A stretch of DNA of 64,000 nucleotides from Mycobacterium sp. ACS1612 (GCF_001667505.1 NZ_LZHZ01000007.1:25839-89838), one strand, 5' to 3'; positions 32,467 through 43,611 are shown, counted from the stretch's first letter. Made by a program: numbers and translations. The notes: generated by a model not told the origin, from the sequence alone.

Positions 32467-33756
32467 ATGACAAAGGCGTCTGTGCTTCGTGCCGAAGAAG
32501 GCCTGCCGCGCGGGGTGCACGGTGCCGCGGATTCGCGGTTCGCCAACGTCATTCGCGTGTTCGCCGGGTTGTTCCCCGGACGACGGTTCGGCGGCGGCGC
32601 GCTGTCGGTGTACATCGACGGACGCCCGGTGGTCGATGTCTGGACGGGCTGGTCCGACCGTGCGGGCGAGCAGCCGTGGACCAGCGACACCGGCGCCATG
32701 GTGTTCTCCGCGACCAAGGGGGTGGCGGCCACCGTCGTGCACCGGCTCGTCGACCGGGGTGAGCTGGCGTACGACGAGCCCGTCGCCACCTATTGGCCCG
32801 AGTTCGGCGCGAACGGCAAGGGCAACATCACAATCCGCGATGTGCTGCGCCATCGCTCGGGGCTGTCGCATCTGAAGGGGGTCAGCAAGGCCGAACTGCT
32901 GGATCACAAGCTGATGGAGGAGCGGTTGGCCGCCGCGTCGGTCGACCACCTGCACGGCTGGCCGGCCTATCACGCGCTGACATACGGCTGGATCCTGTCC
33001 GGCCTGACCCGCGCCGTCACCGGCCAGGGCATGCGCGAGCTGATCCGCGACGAAATAGCCCGCCCGCTCGACACCGACGGTTTGCACCTCGGCCGCCCAC
33101 CGGAGGGCTCGCCGACGAAGGCTGCACAGATTCTCGCCCCGCAGAGCGCGCACGCCAATCCGGTGTTCGACTTCGTGGCGCCGAAGGTTGCGGGCCTGCC
33201 GCTGTCCGGCGCGTTCGGGGCGATGTTCTTCCCCGGCATCAAATCATTTGTCCAGGGCGATATTCCGTTCCTCGACGGTGAGGTGCCCGCCGCCAACGGC
33301 GTCGTGACGGCGCGCGGCCTGGCGAGGATGTACGCCGCGATCGCCAATGGCGGCATGATCGACGGCATCCATTTCCTGTCCGAGGAACTGACGCGGGGTC
33401 TGATCGGCCACCCCAAACCGTGGCCGGACCTCAACATCGTCGTGCCGATGCCGTTCCATCTCGGCTACCACGAGTCGCCGATTCCGGGACTGCTCAAGGG
33501 TTTCGGCCACATCGGCCTCGGCGGCACGCTCGGCTGGGCCGATCCGGCATCCGGTAGTGCCTTCGCGTTCGTGCACAACAGGCTGCTGACCCCGATGATG
33601 CTCGACATGGCGTCGTTCGCCGGCCTGGCCCGGCCGATGCGCAACGCGATCACCGCGGCGCGGCACGCCGGTGCGCTCACGGTGCCGAGATACGGTGCGC
33701 GCTACCGCGGAGCGGAACCGCAGGCGCGGAAGAAACGCCTCGCGGGTCGCCGCTAG
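32467..33756 (+). CDS. Serine beta-lactamase-like esterase
   Basis: 429 residues of the class C beta-lactamase/esterase fold. The nucleophile motif SxxK is at 81-84 (VFSATKGVAATV). A tyrosine motif is in PAYHALTYGWI. The C-terminal GLGGTLGWADPASG replaces the KTG box, as in EstB-type enzymes. No signal peptide. Mycobacterial relatives are annotated as Lip-type esterases. Likely hydrolyses short-chain esters in the cytosol. The stop overlaps the convergent gene within CTAG. Confidence 0.88.
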   Translation: MTKASVLRAEEGLPRGVHGAADSRFANVIRVFAGLFPGRRFGGGALSVYIDGRPVVDVWTGWSDRAGEQPWTSDTGAMVFSATKGVAATVVHRLVDRGELAYDEPVATYWPEFGANGKGNITIRDVLRHRSGLSHLKGVSKAELLDHKLMEERLAAASVDHLHGWPAYHALTYGWILSGLTRAVTGQGMRELIRDEIARPLDTDGLHLGRPPEGSPTKAAQILAPQSAHANPVFDFVAPKVAGLPLSGAFGAMFFPGIKSFVQGDIPFLDGEVPAANGVVTARGLARMYAAIANGGMIDGIHFLSEELTRGLIGHPKPWPDLNIVVPMPFHLGYHESPIPGLLKGFGHIGLGGTLGWADPASGSAFAFVHNRLLTPMMLDMASFAGLARPMRNAITAARHAGALTVPRYGARYRGAEPQARKKRLAGRR

Positions 33757-34823
33757 GTCTGCGGCACGACACCTCGCGGGAGGGGCAACTGCAAGTCGTT
33801 GTACGTGGCGATGCCGGGCGCAGCGCCGACGACGGCGGGAATCGCGTGAATCGGTGGCATCGCGGTGATGATGTGGCCGAGTGACATGAAATCGGCCATC
33901 GACTTGGCGTTCTCGATGAAGTCCTGCGGCGGCAGGAAACCGACCTGCATGGTGACCGTCGGCAGGCCCTCGATCGTGATCTTCCAAGGGTCCCCTTCGA
34001 CCTTCCAATCCGGGTCCAGCGTCTGCCCCTTACGCCACCGCACGTTGAGGTCGACGACGGTCCTGCCGCCGACGCGGCCCTGCCAACTGGCGAAAACGCC
34101 TGCCACGCAACCGGCTTCGATCGTCCAGGAGTCCATCACGACATCCGCGGTGGTTTGCGCGTATTCCGCCTCGCACACGATCTCGTCGAGTTCGACACCG
34201 AGCGCGTCGGCGACCAGGCGGACCGCTTCGGCGAAGACAGCCGTGCCCTTCGATGCCATCGATGCCAGATTCGGATCGTCGATCGGCATCCCGAAGCCGC
34301 ACGGTTTCTCGGTGTCCGGTGAGTCGTAGAACGTGGTGTCCGACGCCTCGGCGATGGTGACCTTGTCGACTCTGGCGCACCCGTTGGCCGCGACGATGGC
34401 CAGCAGTTCGGCGAAGCCCGGACTGACGCCCGAGCCGAACATGGTGGTGCCGCCCTGCCTGCACGCCTCTTCGATGCGGTCGCGGTCGGCCCCCAGATTG
34501 TGCCCGGTGATGAAGGACGCCGACGACACCACGTTGACGCCCGCGGACAGGATGCGGACCAGTTCGTCGACGTCGACCCACATCGGGTTGTAGACGACGA
34601 CGTCAGGTTTGAGCGCGAGCAGGGCGTCGACGTCATCGGTCGCCTCGACGCCCAGTGGCGCGATGCCCGCGAGTTTGCCTGCGTCGCGGCCGACCTTGTC
34701 CTTCGACCATGCGAAGCAGCCGACGAGCTCCAGCGTGGGATTGGCGGCGATGGCCGCTACGGAGCTTTTTCCGACATTGCCCGTCGTCCACTGGACGACG
34801 CGAAAGGGAGCCGTGTTGTGCAC
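33753..34823 (-). CDS. NAD(P)-binding dihydrodipicolinate reductase-like protein
   Basis: 356 residues. An N-terminal Rossmann domain begins VVQWTTGNVGKSSVAAIAAN, followed by DVVVYNPMWVDVDELVRIL and GVNVVSSASFITGHNL. The C-terminal part (DKVTIAEASDTTFYDSP, GFGMPIDDPN) is typical of the DapB-like / 2,4-diaminopentanoate dehydrogenase-like family, which is expanded in mycobacteria and mostly uncharacterised. The true DapB motifs for dihydrodipicolinate binding are not evident. Substrate unknown. Confidence 0.82.
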   Translation of the reverse strand: MHNTAPFRVVQWTTGNVGKSSVAAIAANPTLELVGCFAWSKDKVGRDAGKLAGIAPLGVEATDDVDALLALKPDVVVYNPMWVDVDELVRILSAGVNVVSSASFITGHNLGADRDRIEEACRQGGTTMFGSGVSPGFAELLAIVAANGCARVDKVTIAEASDTTFYDSPDTEKPCGFGMPIDDPNLASMASKGTAVFAEAVRLVADALGVELDEIVCEAEYAQTTADVVMDSWTIEAGCVAGVFASWQGRVGGRTVVDLNVRWRKGQTLDPDWKVEGDPWKITIEGLPTVTMQVGFLPPQDFIENAKSMADFMSLGHIITAMPPIHAIPAVVGAAPGIATYNDLQLPLPRGVVPQT

Positions 34824-34850
34824 TCGCTCAGCATAGGGTGCCCGGGGTTT

Positions 34851-35870
34851 CTATGGGCCCGAAACCAGAGTCGCCTTGCCGGTGCGCTGCTGACCGCTGC
34901 GGTCGATCCACGTCAGATCGACGACGTCACCGGGGTAGTGCCGATCCAGCACATAGGTCAGCGTGGTGGCCGAGTCCAGTTCGACTCCGTCGATGTTCGT
35001 CAGCACGTCGCCGATGGCGAGGCCGGCCTGACCGGCGGGTCCGCCGATCATCACGTCGCGCACGATGATCCCGCCGCCGCGACGCGGTTGGCTTCCGACA
35101 CCGACGCCGAGCAGTGTCGGCTGTCCGATGTGCACCGACGGCGAAGGCGCGCCGGACCGGATCTGGCCTGCGATAGCCATGGCGTTGTTGACGGGTATCG
35201 CGAAACCCTTTCCAGCAGGGCCCATTTGGTAGTTGACCGACGCGGCGGTGACCACCCCGATGACCTGCCCGGCACCGTTGACCAGCGGGCCGCCGGAATC
35301 GCCGGGCCGCACGTCGGCCGCGACCTCGATCAGGCCACTGACCTCCTCGGAGCTACCGGTCAAGGCGTCCTCGGCGTTGACGGTCTGGTTCAGCGCGGTC
35401 ACCGGCCCCGTCTCGTGGGTCAGTGGCGCGCCCACCCCGCGGGCGTTGCCGAGTCCGACGGTCGGCTCGCCGACGACGATCTGGGCGGAGTCCCCGATCG
35501 GTGCCGTCGGCAGCCCGCCAGCTCCGCGCAACTGCAGCACCGCGATGTCGTTCTTGCGGTCGTAGCCGACCAGATCGACCGGGTAGTCGCGTCCGCCGAC
35601 CGTGCCCGTGATGGTGTTGGCGCCCGCGACCACGTGATAGTTCGTCAACACGACGCCGCCGGGGTCGATGACCATGCCGGTGCCGGTGCCGATGGCCTGC
35701 TGATAGTCGATCTTGGTGGTGATCTGGACGACGGCAGGTTCGACGGCCGCGGCCGCGGCGGTGATGTCCACGGGTGCGGCCGCTGCGGTCGCGGGCGCGA
35801 CCAGGGCCGCGACGACGGCGAGCACGGCCAGCAATGCCGCAACCGGCCGCCGCCAGGGAAGTATGCGCAT
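34851..35870 (-). CDS. Exported HtrA-like serine protease with PDZ domain
   Basis: 339 residues from ATG 35870. Signal or anchor segment at ~8-32. Trypsin-like domain with the full triad: His79 (LTNYHVVAG), Asp108 (YDRKNDIAVLQL), Ser192 (RPGDSGGPL). A PDZ domain at ~235-335 (GGIIVRDVMIGGPAGQAGLA, IGDVLTNIDGVELDS). S1C family, envelope quality control or processing of secreted substrates. No Shine-Dalgarno is seen. Related to mycobacterial PepA/PepD-type proteases; which one I cannot say. Confidence 0.9.
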   Translation of the reverse strand: MRILPWRRPVAALLAVLAVVAALVAPATAAAAPVDITAAAAAVEPAVVQITTKIDYQQAIGTGTGMVIDPGGVVLTNYHVVAGANTITGTVGGRDYPVDLVGYDRKNDIAVLQLRGAGGLPTAPIGDSAQIVVGEPTVGLGNARGVGAPLTHETGPVTALNQTVNAEDALTGSSEEVSGLIEVAADVRPGDSGGPLVNGAGQVIGVVTAASVNYQMGPAGKGFAIPVNNAMAIAGQIRSGAPSPSVHIGQPTLLGVGVGSQPRRGGGIIVRDVMIGGPAGQAGLAIGDVLTNIDGVELDSATTLTYVLDRHYPGDVVDLTWIDRSGQQRTGKATLVSGP

Positions 35871-35910
35871 GGATCTATAGTGCCCGAACTGCCGTCCGCT
35901 GAATCCGGGG

Positions 35911-36348
35911 TTACCGGGTTCGCACCACCAGGGTGGCCGGGTAGTCCTCGAATTCGATCCGCTCGTCAGGCGTCTGCGGATAGGGATCGAGGGCGACCAA
36001 CTCGATGCGGTGCCGTCCGACGGTCGCCTCCTTGACTGTCTGGCCCGGCGCCGGGTTGGTGTTGAACTCGACGCGGGTGGCACTGCCGCCCTCGGGCTGC
36101 ACGGAGATCGCGATGCGGGCCTGGCCGGTCCAGAAGCACTCCACCTCGGTGGGGCAGCGTGAGTCTTCCAGCAGGTCGGTGAACGTCAGGCGCAGCTTTT
36201 CGGCGGGGTTGCGCGCCTCCTGGCCGCCGCTGACCTGGAACGGTTGATCGAGGTCGAACTCCGGCGTGCTCGCGCGGGCGGGCTCGACGTGGCAGCCGGT
36301 CAGTGCCACCCCGAGTAGCACCGCGACGGGCCACGCCCATTTCGGCAT
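35911..36348 (-). CDS. Lipoprotein, function unknown
   Basis: 145 residues from ATG 36348. Lipoprotein signal with lipobox ALTGC (Cys19). The mature part is beta-rich (DQPFQVSGGQEARNPAEKLRLTF, CPTEVECFWTGQARIAISV, HRIELVALDPYPQ) with a Cys pair in a CPTEVEC loop. Follows the LucA-like gene by five bases on the same strand, so it is probably co-transcribed. No known function. Confidence 0.82.
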   Translation of the reverse strand: MPKWAWPVAVLLGVALTGCHVEPARASTPEFDLDQPFQVSGGQEARNPAEKLRLTFTDLLEDSRCPTEVECFWTGQARIAISVQPEGGSATRVEFNTNPAPGQTVKEATVGRHRIELVALDPYPQTPDERIEFEDYPATLVVRTR

Positions 36349-36353
36349 CGCTG

Positions 36354-37094
36354 TCAGCCGCGAACGCGCAGCCGCCTGCGCCTGCGGTTGCGCAGACCAC
36401 CGTTCGTCGACTCCGGCTCGGATTCGTCGCCTTCCACCGTGGGCTCGGGCTCTTCGGCCTTCGACTCCGGCTCGTCCACCTCCGCGGTGACCTCGGCAGG
36501 CCTCTCCTCGGACTCCGACTCCAGAGCGTCCGCGGTGCTTTCTTCGGTGCTGTCTTCGGTGACGTCTTCGGTGGTCTCTTCTGTGACTTCCTCGGTCGCG
36601 TCTTCGGTGTCCTTGCGGCCCCGGCGACTGCGCTTGGCCCTCTTCGGCTTGAGCGGTTTGGGCGGAGGCGGCGGAAGTTCGGCGACAAAGGCCAGATAGA
36701 ACGAGAAGACAGCGAGCAGTGCGATGGCCGCGGCGGCGCCGTAGCTGCCGAACAGCCACTGGCCTGCGCTGTCCAAGCTGAGCCAGATCTCGCTGATCGC
36801 GGTGCCGATGATCAGCACACCCGCCAGGACGTGCAACACGATCGACGAAGTGCGCAGTCGCAGCGCCAACTGCGGTGTGCCGAACTCCGGGCGCCGCGTG
36901 CGCAGCAGGGTGAACACCACCGGCAGCGCGGCCAGGCCGATCAGGGCACCGGTGACGATGCGCAGCACCGTGCCGAGCGTGTGCGAGGTGTCGCCGGCCA
37001 GTTCCCACCACCGCGGCAACACGAAGAAGAAGTAGAGGACACCGGCGGCGACAGAAAACGACGCGTGCCAAACCACCGCAACGGTGCGGCTCAT
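36354..37094 (-). CDS. lucA: Membrane protein resembling LucA (Rv3723-like) with charged C-terminal tail
   Basis: 246 residues. Four predicted membrane helices within residues ~5-145 (VVWHASFSVAAGVLYFFFVLP, IVTGALIGLAALPVVFTLL, IVLHVLAGVLIIGTAI, AAAIALLAVFSFYLAFVAEL). A Pro-rich turn follows, then a ~95-residue cytoplasmic tail that is first acidic with Thr/Glu repeats (TEEVTEETTEDVTEDSTEES) and ends in Arg-rich RNRRRRRLRVRG. Location opposite tRNA-Ser, the SRP RNA and aspC matches M. tuberculosis Rv3723, called LucA, a regulator of Mce1/Mce4 lipid import. The assignment rests on synteny and topology. Confidence 0.7.
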   Translation of the reverse strand: MSRTVAVVWHASFSVAAGVLYFFFVLPRWWELAGDTSHTLGTVLRIVTGALIGLAALPVVFTLLRTRRPEFGTPQLALRLRTSSIVLHVLAGVLIIGTAISEIWLSLDSAGQWLFGSYGAAAAIALLAVFSFYLAFVAELPPPPPKPLKPKRAKRSRRGRKDTEDATEEVTEETTEDVTEDSTEESTADALESESEERPAEVTAEVDEPESKAEEPEPTVEGDESEPESTNGGLRNRRRRRLRVRG

Positions 37095-37168
37095 AGCCCT
37101 CCTACTTGGTTATCTGCCCGGAGTGCGCCCGGGCCGTTCGGCCGGCCGGTCGCACTCCGGGCCAAGTG

Positions 37169-38719
<1,551 letters not shown>

Positions 38720-38758
38720 CGTGACCGGACGTCGGACCGCGCCGGTAGCCTGCTGAGC

Positions 38759-40573
38759 GTGGCGCTCTACCGGAAGTATCGACCGGCAACCTTCGCCGAT
38801 GTGGTGGGCCAGGAGCACGTCACCGAGCCGCTGTGTACGGCGCTCGCGGCGGGCAGGATCAACCACGCCTACCTGTTCTCGGGGCCGAGGGGCTGCGGGA
38901 AGACGTCGTCGGCGCGCATCCTCGCCCGCTCGCTGAACTGCGTGCAGGGCCCAACGCCGACGCCGTGCGGGGTGTGCGACTCCTGTGTGGCGCTGGCCCC
39001 GAATGGGCCTGGCAACGTCGACGTCGTCGAACTCGACGCGGCCAGCCACGGCGGCGTCGACGACACTCGCGAGCTTCGCGACCGCGCCTTCTATGCACCC
39101 GCCCAGTCGCGCTACCGCATCTTCATCGTCGACGAAGCGCACATGGTCACCACGGCCGGCTTCAACGCGCTGCTGAAGATCGTCGAGGAGCCGCCGGACC
39201 ATCTGATCTTCGTTTTCGCCACAACCGAACCGGAGAAGGTGCTGCCGACCATCCGGTCGCGCACCCACCACTACCCGTTCCGGCTGCTGGCGCCGCGAAC
39301 CATGCGGTCGCTGCTGGAACGCATCTGCGCGGCCGAGGACGTCTCCGTCGACGATGCCGTGTACCCCTTGGTGATTCGGGCGGGCGGCGGATCGCCCCGC
39401 GACACGTTGTCGGTGCTCGACCAACTGCTCGCCGGTGCGGAAGGAAATCGCGTCGACTACCAGCGGGCGCTGGCGTTGCTCGGTGCCACGGACGTCGCAC
39501 TGATCGACGTCGCGATCGACGCGTTGGCGGCGGGCGATGCCGCCGCGCTGTTCGGGGCGGTCGAAGCGGTGATCGACGCCGGGCACGACCCGCGCCGGTT
39601 CGCCACCGATCTGCTCGAGCGGTTCCGCGACCTGATCGTGCTGCAGTCGGTGCCGGACGCGATCGCGCGTGGCGTGGTCGACGGGCCCGAGGACGTGCTG
39701 GAGCGGATGCGCGAACAAGCCACCCGGATCGGCACCGCGACGTTGACCCGCTACGCCGAGGTGGTCCACGCCGGGCTCGGCGAGATGCGCGGCGCCACCG
39801 CGCCGCGGTTGCTGCTCGAGGTGGTGTGCGCGCGGCTGCTGCTGCCCTCGGCCAGCGACACCGAGGCGGCGCTGCTGCAGCGCGTCGAACGCATAGAAAC
39901 CCGGCTGGACCTTTCGATCCCTGCCGGCGAGGCTGCCGCGTCACAGCCGCCCGCTCCGCAGAAGCAGTTCGCGCGCAAGAGCCAGACCCCGCCGCCTGCC
40001 CCCAAGGTCGAGGCGCCGGTTGCTCCGGCACCCAAGCCGGCGCCTGAACCGCCCGCGTCACCGCCTCCGGTGCGCCCGCCCTCGGACCCGGTCGTCGAAG
40101 CGCCGCCCACAGCTCCGGTCGGGGGTGAACTGAACGCCGCCTCGGTGCGCAGCATGTGGACGACGGTGCGCGAGAAGGTGCGCCAACGCAGCCGCACCAT
40201 CGACGTGATGCTGGCGGGTGCCATCGTGCGCGCCGTCGAGGGCGACACCCTTGTGCTCAGTCACGAGTCCGCGCCGTTGGCAAAACGCCTTGTGGAGCAA
40301 CGGAACTCCGACGTCATCCGCGATGCGCTCAAGGATGCGCTCGGCGTCGACTGGAAGATCCGCTGCGAGGTGGGGGCTGCGGCCCCTGGCGCTGCAGCGC
40401 CGGAACCCAACAGTGTGGCGGCCTCCGCGCCTCCGCCGCGCGACGACGACGAGGAGGACATGTTGGCCGAGGCCGGCAGCGACACCTCCGAGGTCGTGCG
40501 TCGGGACCCCGAGGAAGCCGCGCTGGAATTGCTGCAGTCCGAACTGGGCGCACGTCGCATCGACGAGCACTAG
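38759..40573 (+). CDS. dnaX: DNA polymerase III subunits gamma/tau
   Basis: 604 residues from GTG 38759. Clamp-loader AAA+ domain: Walker A GPRGCGKTS at 42-50, zinc-binding cysteines in CVQGPTPTPCGVCDSC, Walker B FIVDEAHMV, sensor 1 FVFATTEPEKVLPTIRSR, and RAGGGSPRDTLSVLDQL. A Pro/Ala-rich linker at ~385-460 separates the collar from a tau-like C-terminal domain (SMWTTVREKVRQRSRTIDVML). Loads the beta clamp and couples polymerases at the fork. I looked for a slippery A/T run for gamma production and saw none. Confidence 0.96.
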   Translation: MALYRKYRPATFADVVGQEHVTEPLCTALAAGRINHAYLFSGPRGCGKTSSARILARSLNCVQGPTPTPCGVCDSCVALAPNGPGNVDVVELDAASHGGVDDTRELRDRAFYAPAQSRYRIFIVDEAHMVTTAGFNALLKIVEEPPDHLIFVFATTEPEKVLPTIRSRTHHYPFRLLAPRTMRSLLERICAAEDVSVDDAVYPLVIRAGGGSPRDTLSVLDQLLAGAEGNRVDYQRALALLGATDVALIDVAIDALAAGDAAALFGAVEAVIDAGHDPRRFATDLLERFRDLIVLQSVPDAIARGVVDGPEDVLERMREQATRIGTATLTRYAEVVHAGLGEMRGATAPRLLLEVVCARLLLPSASDTEAALLQRVERIETRLDLSIPAGEAAASQPPAPQKQFARKSQTPPPAPKVEAPVAPAPKPAPEPPASPPPVRPPSDPVVEAPPTAPVGGELNAASVRSMWTTVREKVRQRSRTIDVMLAGAIVRAVEGDTLVLSHESAPLAKRLVEQRNSDVIRDALKDALGVDWKIRCEVGAAAPGAAAPEPNSVAASAPPPRDDDEEDMLAEAGSDTSEVVRRDPEEAALELLQSELGARRIDEH

Positions 40574-40651
40574 CCGCGGACACATCACCCTTGGTAGTCG
40601 GCGCGCGAGCGTCGGTCAGTTCGTGGCGTTGATGCGCTGACGCGTGGGCAC

Positions 40652-40942
40652 TCAATCAGCGCTGCGGCCCGTTTCCGCGATCGTATAGACGGTTGCCGGC
40701 GTGTTGGTCGACGGTAGCGAGGGCATGACGGCGGCGTCGACGTAGTTCGGGTCGACGATCGGTGGCAGATCGGCGGCCGGTCCGGCCAACCGCACACTGT
40801 CGCGACTGAACGGCTGTATCGCCGATACCGCGATCACGTATGTCGTTGATCGACTCAGCTTTCGGCAAGCGGTGTCCGGCGCTGTTCCGCGAAGGATGGC
40901 GTGCCAGAACGGCTGCGTCAGCGTGCAGCACCATTTCGCCAT
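40652..40942 (-). pseudogene. GMC-family oxidoreductase remnant with internal deletion
   Basis: About 96 codons. The readable part is AVSAIQPFSRDSVRLAGPAA, DLPPIVDPNYV, which matches the SRGSVRLASADP..PPxIDPNYL region of choline dehydrogenase-like flavoenzymes. It is joined directly to DAAVMPSLPSTNTPATVYTIAE, which matches their extreme C terminus (DASVMPTIPSxNTNxTVxMIAE). The ~130 residues normally between, including the catalytic His/Asn region, are missing, as is the whole FAD domain. A decayed gene. Confidence 0.7.
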
Positions 40943-41427
40943 CGATGCCCGTGTTCCTCGTCACTGAATGCACGGTCTGCATGGGCGTTGGCAGAAGTTG
41001 CCCGAGTGTGACGAGCGCGAGTTGCCGGTATGTCTGGTCCGTATTCGCACCGCGTGGATTTTCGCGTTAATATGACTTACATGAAATATGTCACCGCGCG
41101 CCGCCACCGGGTGACCACACGCGCCGTCCCGACGGCGCCAACCGCCGCGACCACATCGGGTTCGCCGGTCATCGCCGGAGCGATCGTTGGTTACGAATAG
41201 TTCTCTCGCTCTTGGTTTTAACGCCGATGCGGTGACGGGTACTCGGCTCGTACGGCGGGGACGACTCGACGTGCGCTAGCTCGCGCAGATTCAACTCGCA
41301 CATCTTCCAGCGGCGGCACATCCTGCTGACGCGCTGGAAGGGGCTTATCGATCTGACTCCCTGAGCGGTTTCCGGCGGTCCGGAGAGCCCAATCATTTCC
41401 TTCCCACCAATTCTGAAGGGGCACGCC
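40943..41427 (+). other. Intergenic region before the MFS transporter gene, nothing recognised
   Basis: No convincing gene on either strand. A 42-codon frame from ATG 41072 lacks a ribosome site and family features. The GMC-like decay does not extend visibly into this part. A GAAGGGG ribosome site for the MFS gene lies at its right end. Confidence 0.5.
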
Positions 41428-42759
41428 ATGTCCGCCGTATCCGAGAGCGGCGTCACTCGCCCGGCCAACTCATTTCAACGAGTAGAAAGTCGCGCCACCC
41501 GCAAGGCGACGATCATCGCCTTCTTCGCCTGGCTTTTCGCAGCCTTCGACTTCATCATGTTCGGCACGTTGCTGCCGCAGATCTCGGCCAGTTTCGGCTG
41601 GGACAAGGCGACGGCGTCTCTGGTCTCCACGCTCGTCTCGGTCACCACCGCAGTCGTCGCGCTGGCCGCCGGGCCGATCACCGACCGGATCGGGCGCCGC
41701 AAAGGGATGATCCTCACCGTCTCGGGCACCGCGGTGGCATCGGCCCTCTCATCGGCGACGATGAATGCCGCCTACCTCATCGGGGTCCGGTCCCTCGGTG
41801 GTTTCGGTCTAGCCGAGCAAGCCGTCAACGCCACCTATCTAAGCGAGATCTACGCGGTCACCGACGACGAGAAGATCAAGCGGCGTCGCGGCCTGATCTA
41901 CAGTCTGGTGCAGGGCGCCTTCCCCCTCGGTGTACTCCTGGCCGCAGCTTGGATCGCAATCTTCCTACCGGTGCTCGGCTGGCGGGGCTGCTTCCTGCTC
42001 GCGGTGTTCCCCGCCGTGCTCATCGCATTTATGCGGCGGGGGCTGCGCGAGAGCCCGCAGTTCGAGCTGGAACTGCAACTGCGCAGGCTGCGCAAGCAGG
42101 GGCGGGCTGCCGAGGCCGCTGAGCTGGCATGCTCCTACGGCGTCGACCAGCGGCCCGCCGCTCCGCTGGCGGCGATCTTCCGGGGCCAGGCGTTACGTAA
42201 CACCCTGGTGCTCGGTGCCGCGTGGTTCATCAACTCGGCCGGCATGCAACTGTTTTCCGTGCTGGGCACCACGGTGCTCACCGAGGGTAAGAAGGTCAGC
42301 TTCGCCAATTCGCTGGTGCTGCTCATCGTCGCGAACGCCGTGGGTTACCTCGGCTACCTGGCGCACGGCTTCCTCGGTGACCGGCTGGGCCGCCGCAACG
42401 TGATCGCCGTCGGTTGGATCATCTCGGGGATTCTGTTCGCCCTGATGCTGACGGTGGCTCAAGGCATGATCAGCGTGGTCATTCTTTACTCGCTCGGATT
42501 GTTCTTCTTGATCGGCCCATACGCCGCCATGCTGTTGTACATGGGCGAGTGCTACGACACCGCCTGCCGCGCCACGGGCACCGGGTTCCTCAACGCGCTG
42601 TCCCAACCGGGGTCGATCGTGACCGGAGCAATCGTCACGGCGATGCTTGCGAAAGGCTCGACGTGGGCACACGCCGCGCTTCTAGTCGGCGCGGTCGGCA
42701 CCTTCGTCTCCGGATTCGTCGTGTTCGCTGCCCGCAAGGCAGAGGTCCTGCAGGGCTGA
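41428..42759 (+). CDS. MFS transporter, AAHS/metabolite-proton symporter type
   Basis: 443 residues, ATG with GAAGGGG site. Twelve membrane segments. Family signatures: DFIMFGTLLPQISASFGWDKA in TM1, GPITDRIGRRKGM in loop 2-3, YLSEIYAVTDDEKIKRRRGLIYSL after TM4, GFLGDRLGRRNVIAVGW in loop 8-9 and MGECYDTACRATGTGFLNAL near TM11. This resembles aromatic acid or sugar/organic-acid proton symporters. No catabolic operon is attached, so the substrate is unknown. Bounded by a pseudogene and an IS remnant, it sits in an accessory patch within otherwise conserved genes. Confidence 0.85.
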   Translation: MSAVSESGVTRPANSFQRVESRATRKATIIAFFAWLFAAFDFIMFGTLLPQISASFGWDKATASLVSTLVSVTTAVVALAAGPITDRIGRRKGMILTVSGTAVASALSSATMNAAYLIGVRSLGGFGLAEQAVNATYLSEIYAVTDDEKIKRRRGLIYSLVQGAFPLGVLLAAAWIAIFLPVLGWRGCFLLAVFPAVLIAFMRRGLRESPQFELELQLRRLRKQGRAAEAAELACSYGVDQRPAAPLAAIFRGQALRNTLVLGAAWFINSAGMQLFSVLGTTVLTEGKKVSFANSLVLLIVANAVGYLGYLAHGFLGDRLGRRNVIAVGWIISGILFALMLTVAQGMISVVILYSLGLFFLIGPYAAMLLYMGECYDTACRATGTGFLNALSQPGSIVTGAIVTAMLAKGSTWAHAALLVGAVGTFVSGFVVFAARKAEVLQG

Positions 42760-42834
42760 GCGCCAAAGCCGACTCCGATGATGCACCAGTCGTAGGTGGT
42801 TTGCAGGCTCTCCCGACAGCCCCGATGTGCTGTC

Positions 42835-43611
42835 CTAGTGTCCTGCGCCGGGAATCCGTTGAAGATATGAGTTGAGGCGTTCGAGGATCTCGTCTGCAGT
42901 TTTGGTCCAGACGAAGGGCTGTTGGTTGTCGTTCCAGGCTGCGATCCAGTCGCGAATGTCTTTCTCCAGGGCCTGTATTGAGCGGTGTGCACCGCGGCGC
43001 AGTTTCTTGTCGGTCAGCAGGCCGAACCACCGCTCGACCTGATTGAGCCACGATGAGTACGTCGGGGTGAAGTGCATGTGGAAACGCGTATGAGAGGCAA
43101 GCCATTTCGCTACCACCGGTGATTTGTGGGTGGTGTAGTTGTCGTCGAGCTTGGCCAAGAACTTCTTGAACTCCGCTGCCCGATGCCGACGACGGATCGA
43201 ACCGTAGACCTGGCCAGTCGCGAAGTCCAGGGCGGCGAACAAGGTGGTGATGCCGTGACGGATGTAGTCGTGGGTGCGACGTTCGGGTAGCCCGGGCATC
43301 GTCGGCAGTACCGGCGCGGAACGATCGAGCGCTTGGATCTGGGACTGTGCGTGGCGCACCTGGACGAGGTTCATCGGTCAACCCGTCGAGCCGCTTATCG
43401 ACGAACCGTTGCCGCCACTTACAGACCATCTGCGGCGAAACGCCCAACTCCTCGGCAACCTGCTTATTGGCATTTCCTGCCGCACAACCCAATACGATCC
43501 GACATCGCTGCGCCAAGGCCTGCGACGACTTCGCCGCCGAGCCCACCGCTGCAACGTCTCGAATTCGTCGTCGGTCAGCGCCAACTCGACAGCCGGCCTA
43601 CCCTACGCGCC
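42835..43611 (-). pseudogene. IS630-family transposase, disrupted by frameshifts and deletions
   Basis: Three pieces can be read. (1) GRPAVELALTDDEFETLQRWARR (about 43611-43540). (2) In another frame, SQALAQRCRIVLGCAAGNANKQ..., ELGVSPQMVCKWRQRF, LDGLTDEPRPGAPRTV, the N-terminal helix-turn-helix. (3) In a third reading, SQIQALDRSAPVLPTMPGLP to the end at 42835, the DDE half. Between (2) and (3) about 90 residues, including the first catalytic Asp (the VDEKSQIQ region of relatives), are missing. About 12 residues are lost before DNYTTHK. The second Asp and the Glu (QVERWF) remain. It cannot encode an active transposase. Confidence 0.88.

Noticed and set aside
34500..36035. 511-codon plus-strand frame over the protease and reductase genes
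   Set aside because: Antisense shadow of two well-supported minus-strand genes.
41072..41200. 42-codon reading frame before the MFS gene
   Set aside because: No ribosome site and no recognisable features.
42757..42834. Minus-strand YDWCIIGVGFGA segment that looks like a flavoprotein N terminus
   Set aside because: The glycine spacing is not the GxGxxG of GMC enzymes and nothing follows in frame; probably chance, despite the GMC remnant 2 kb away.
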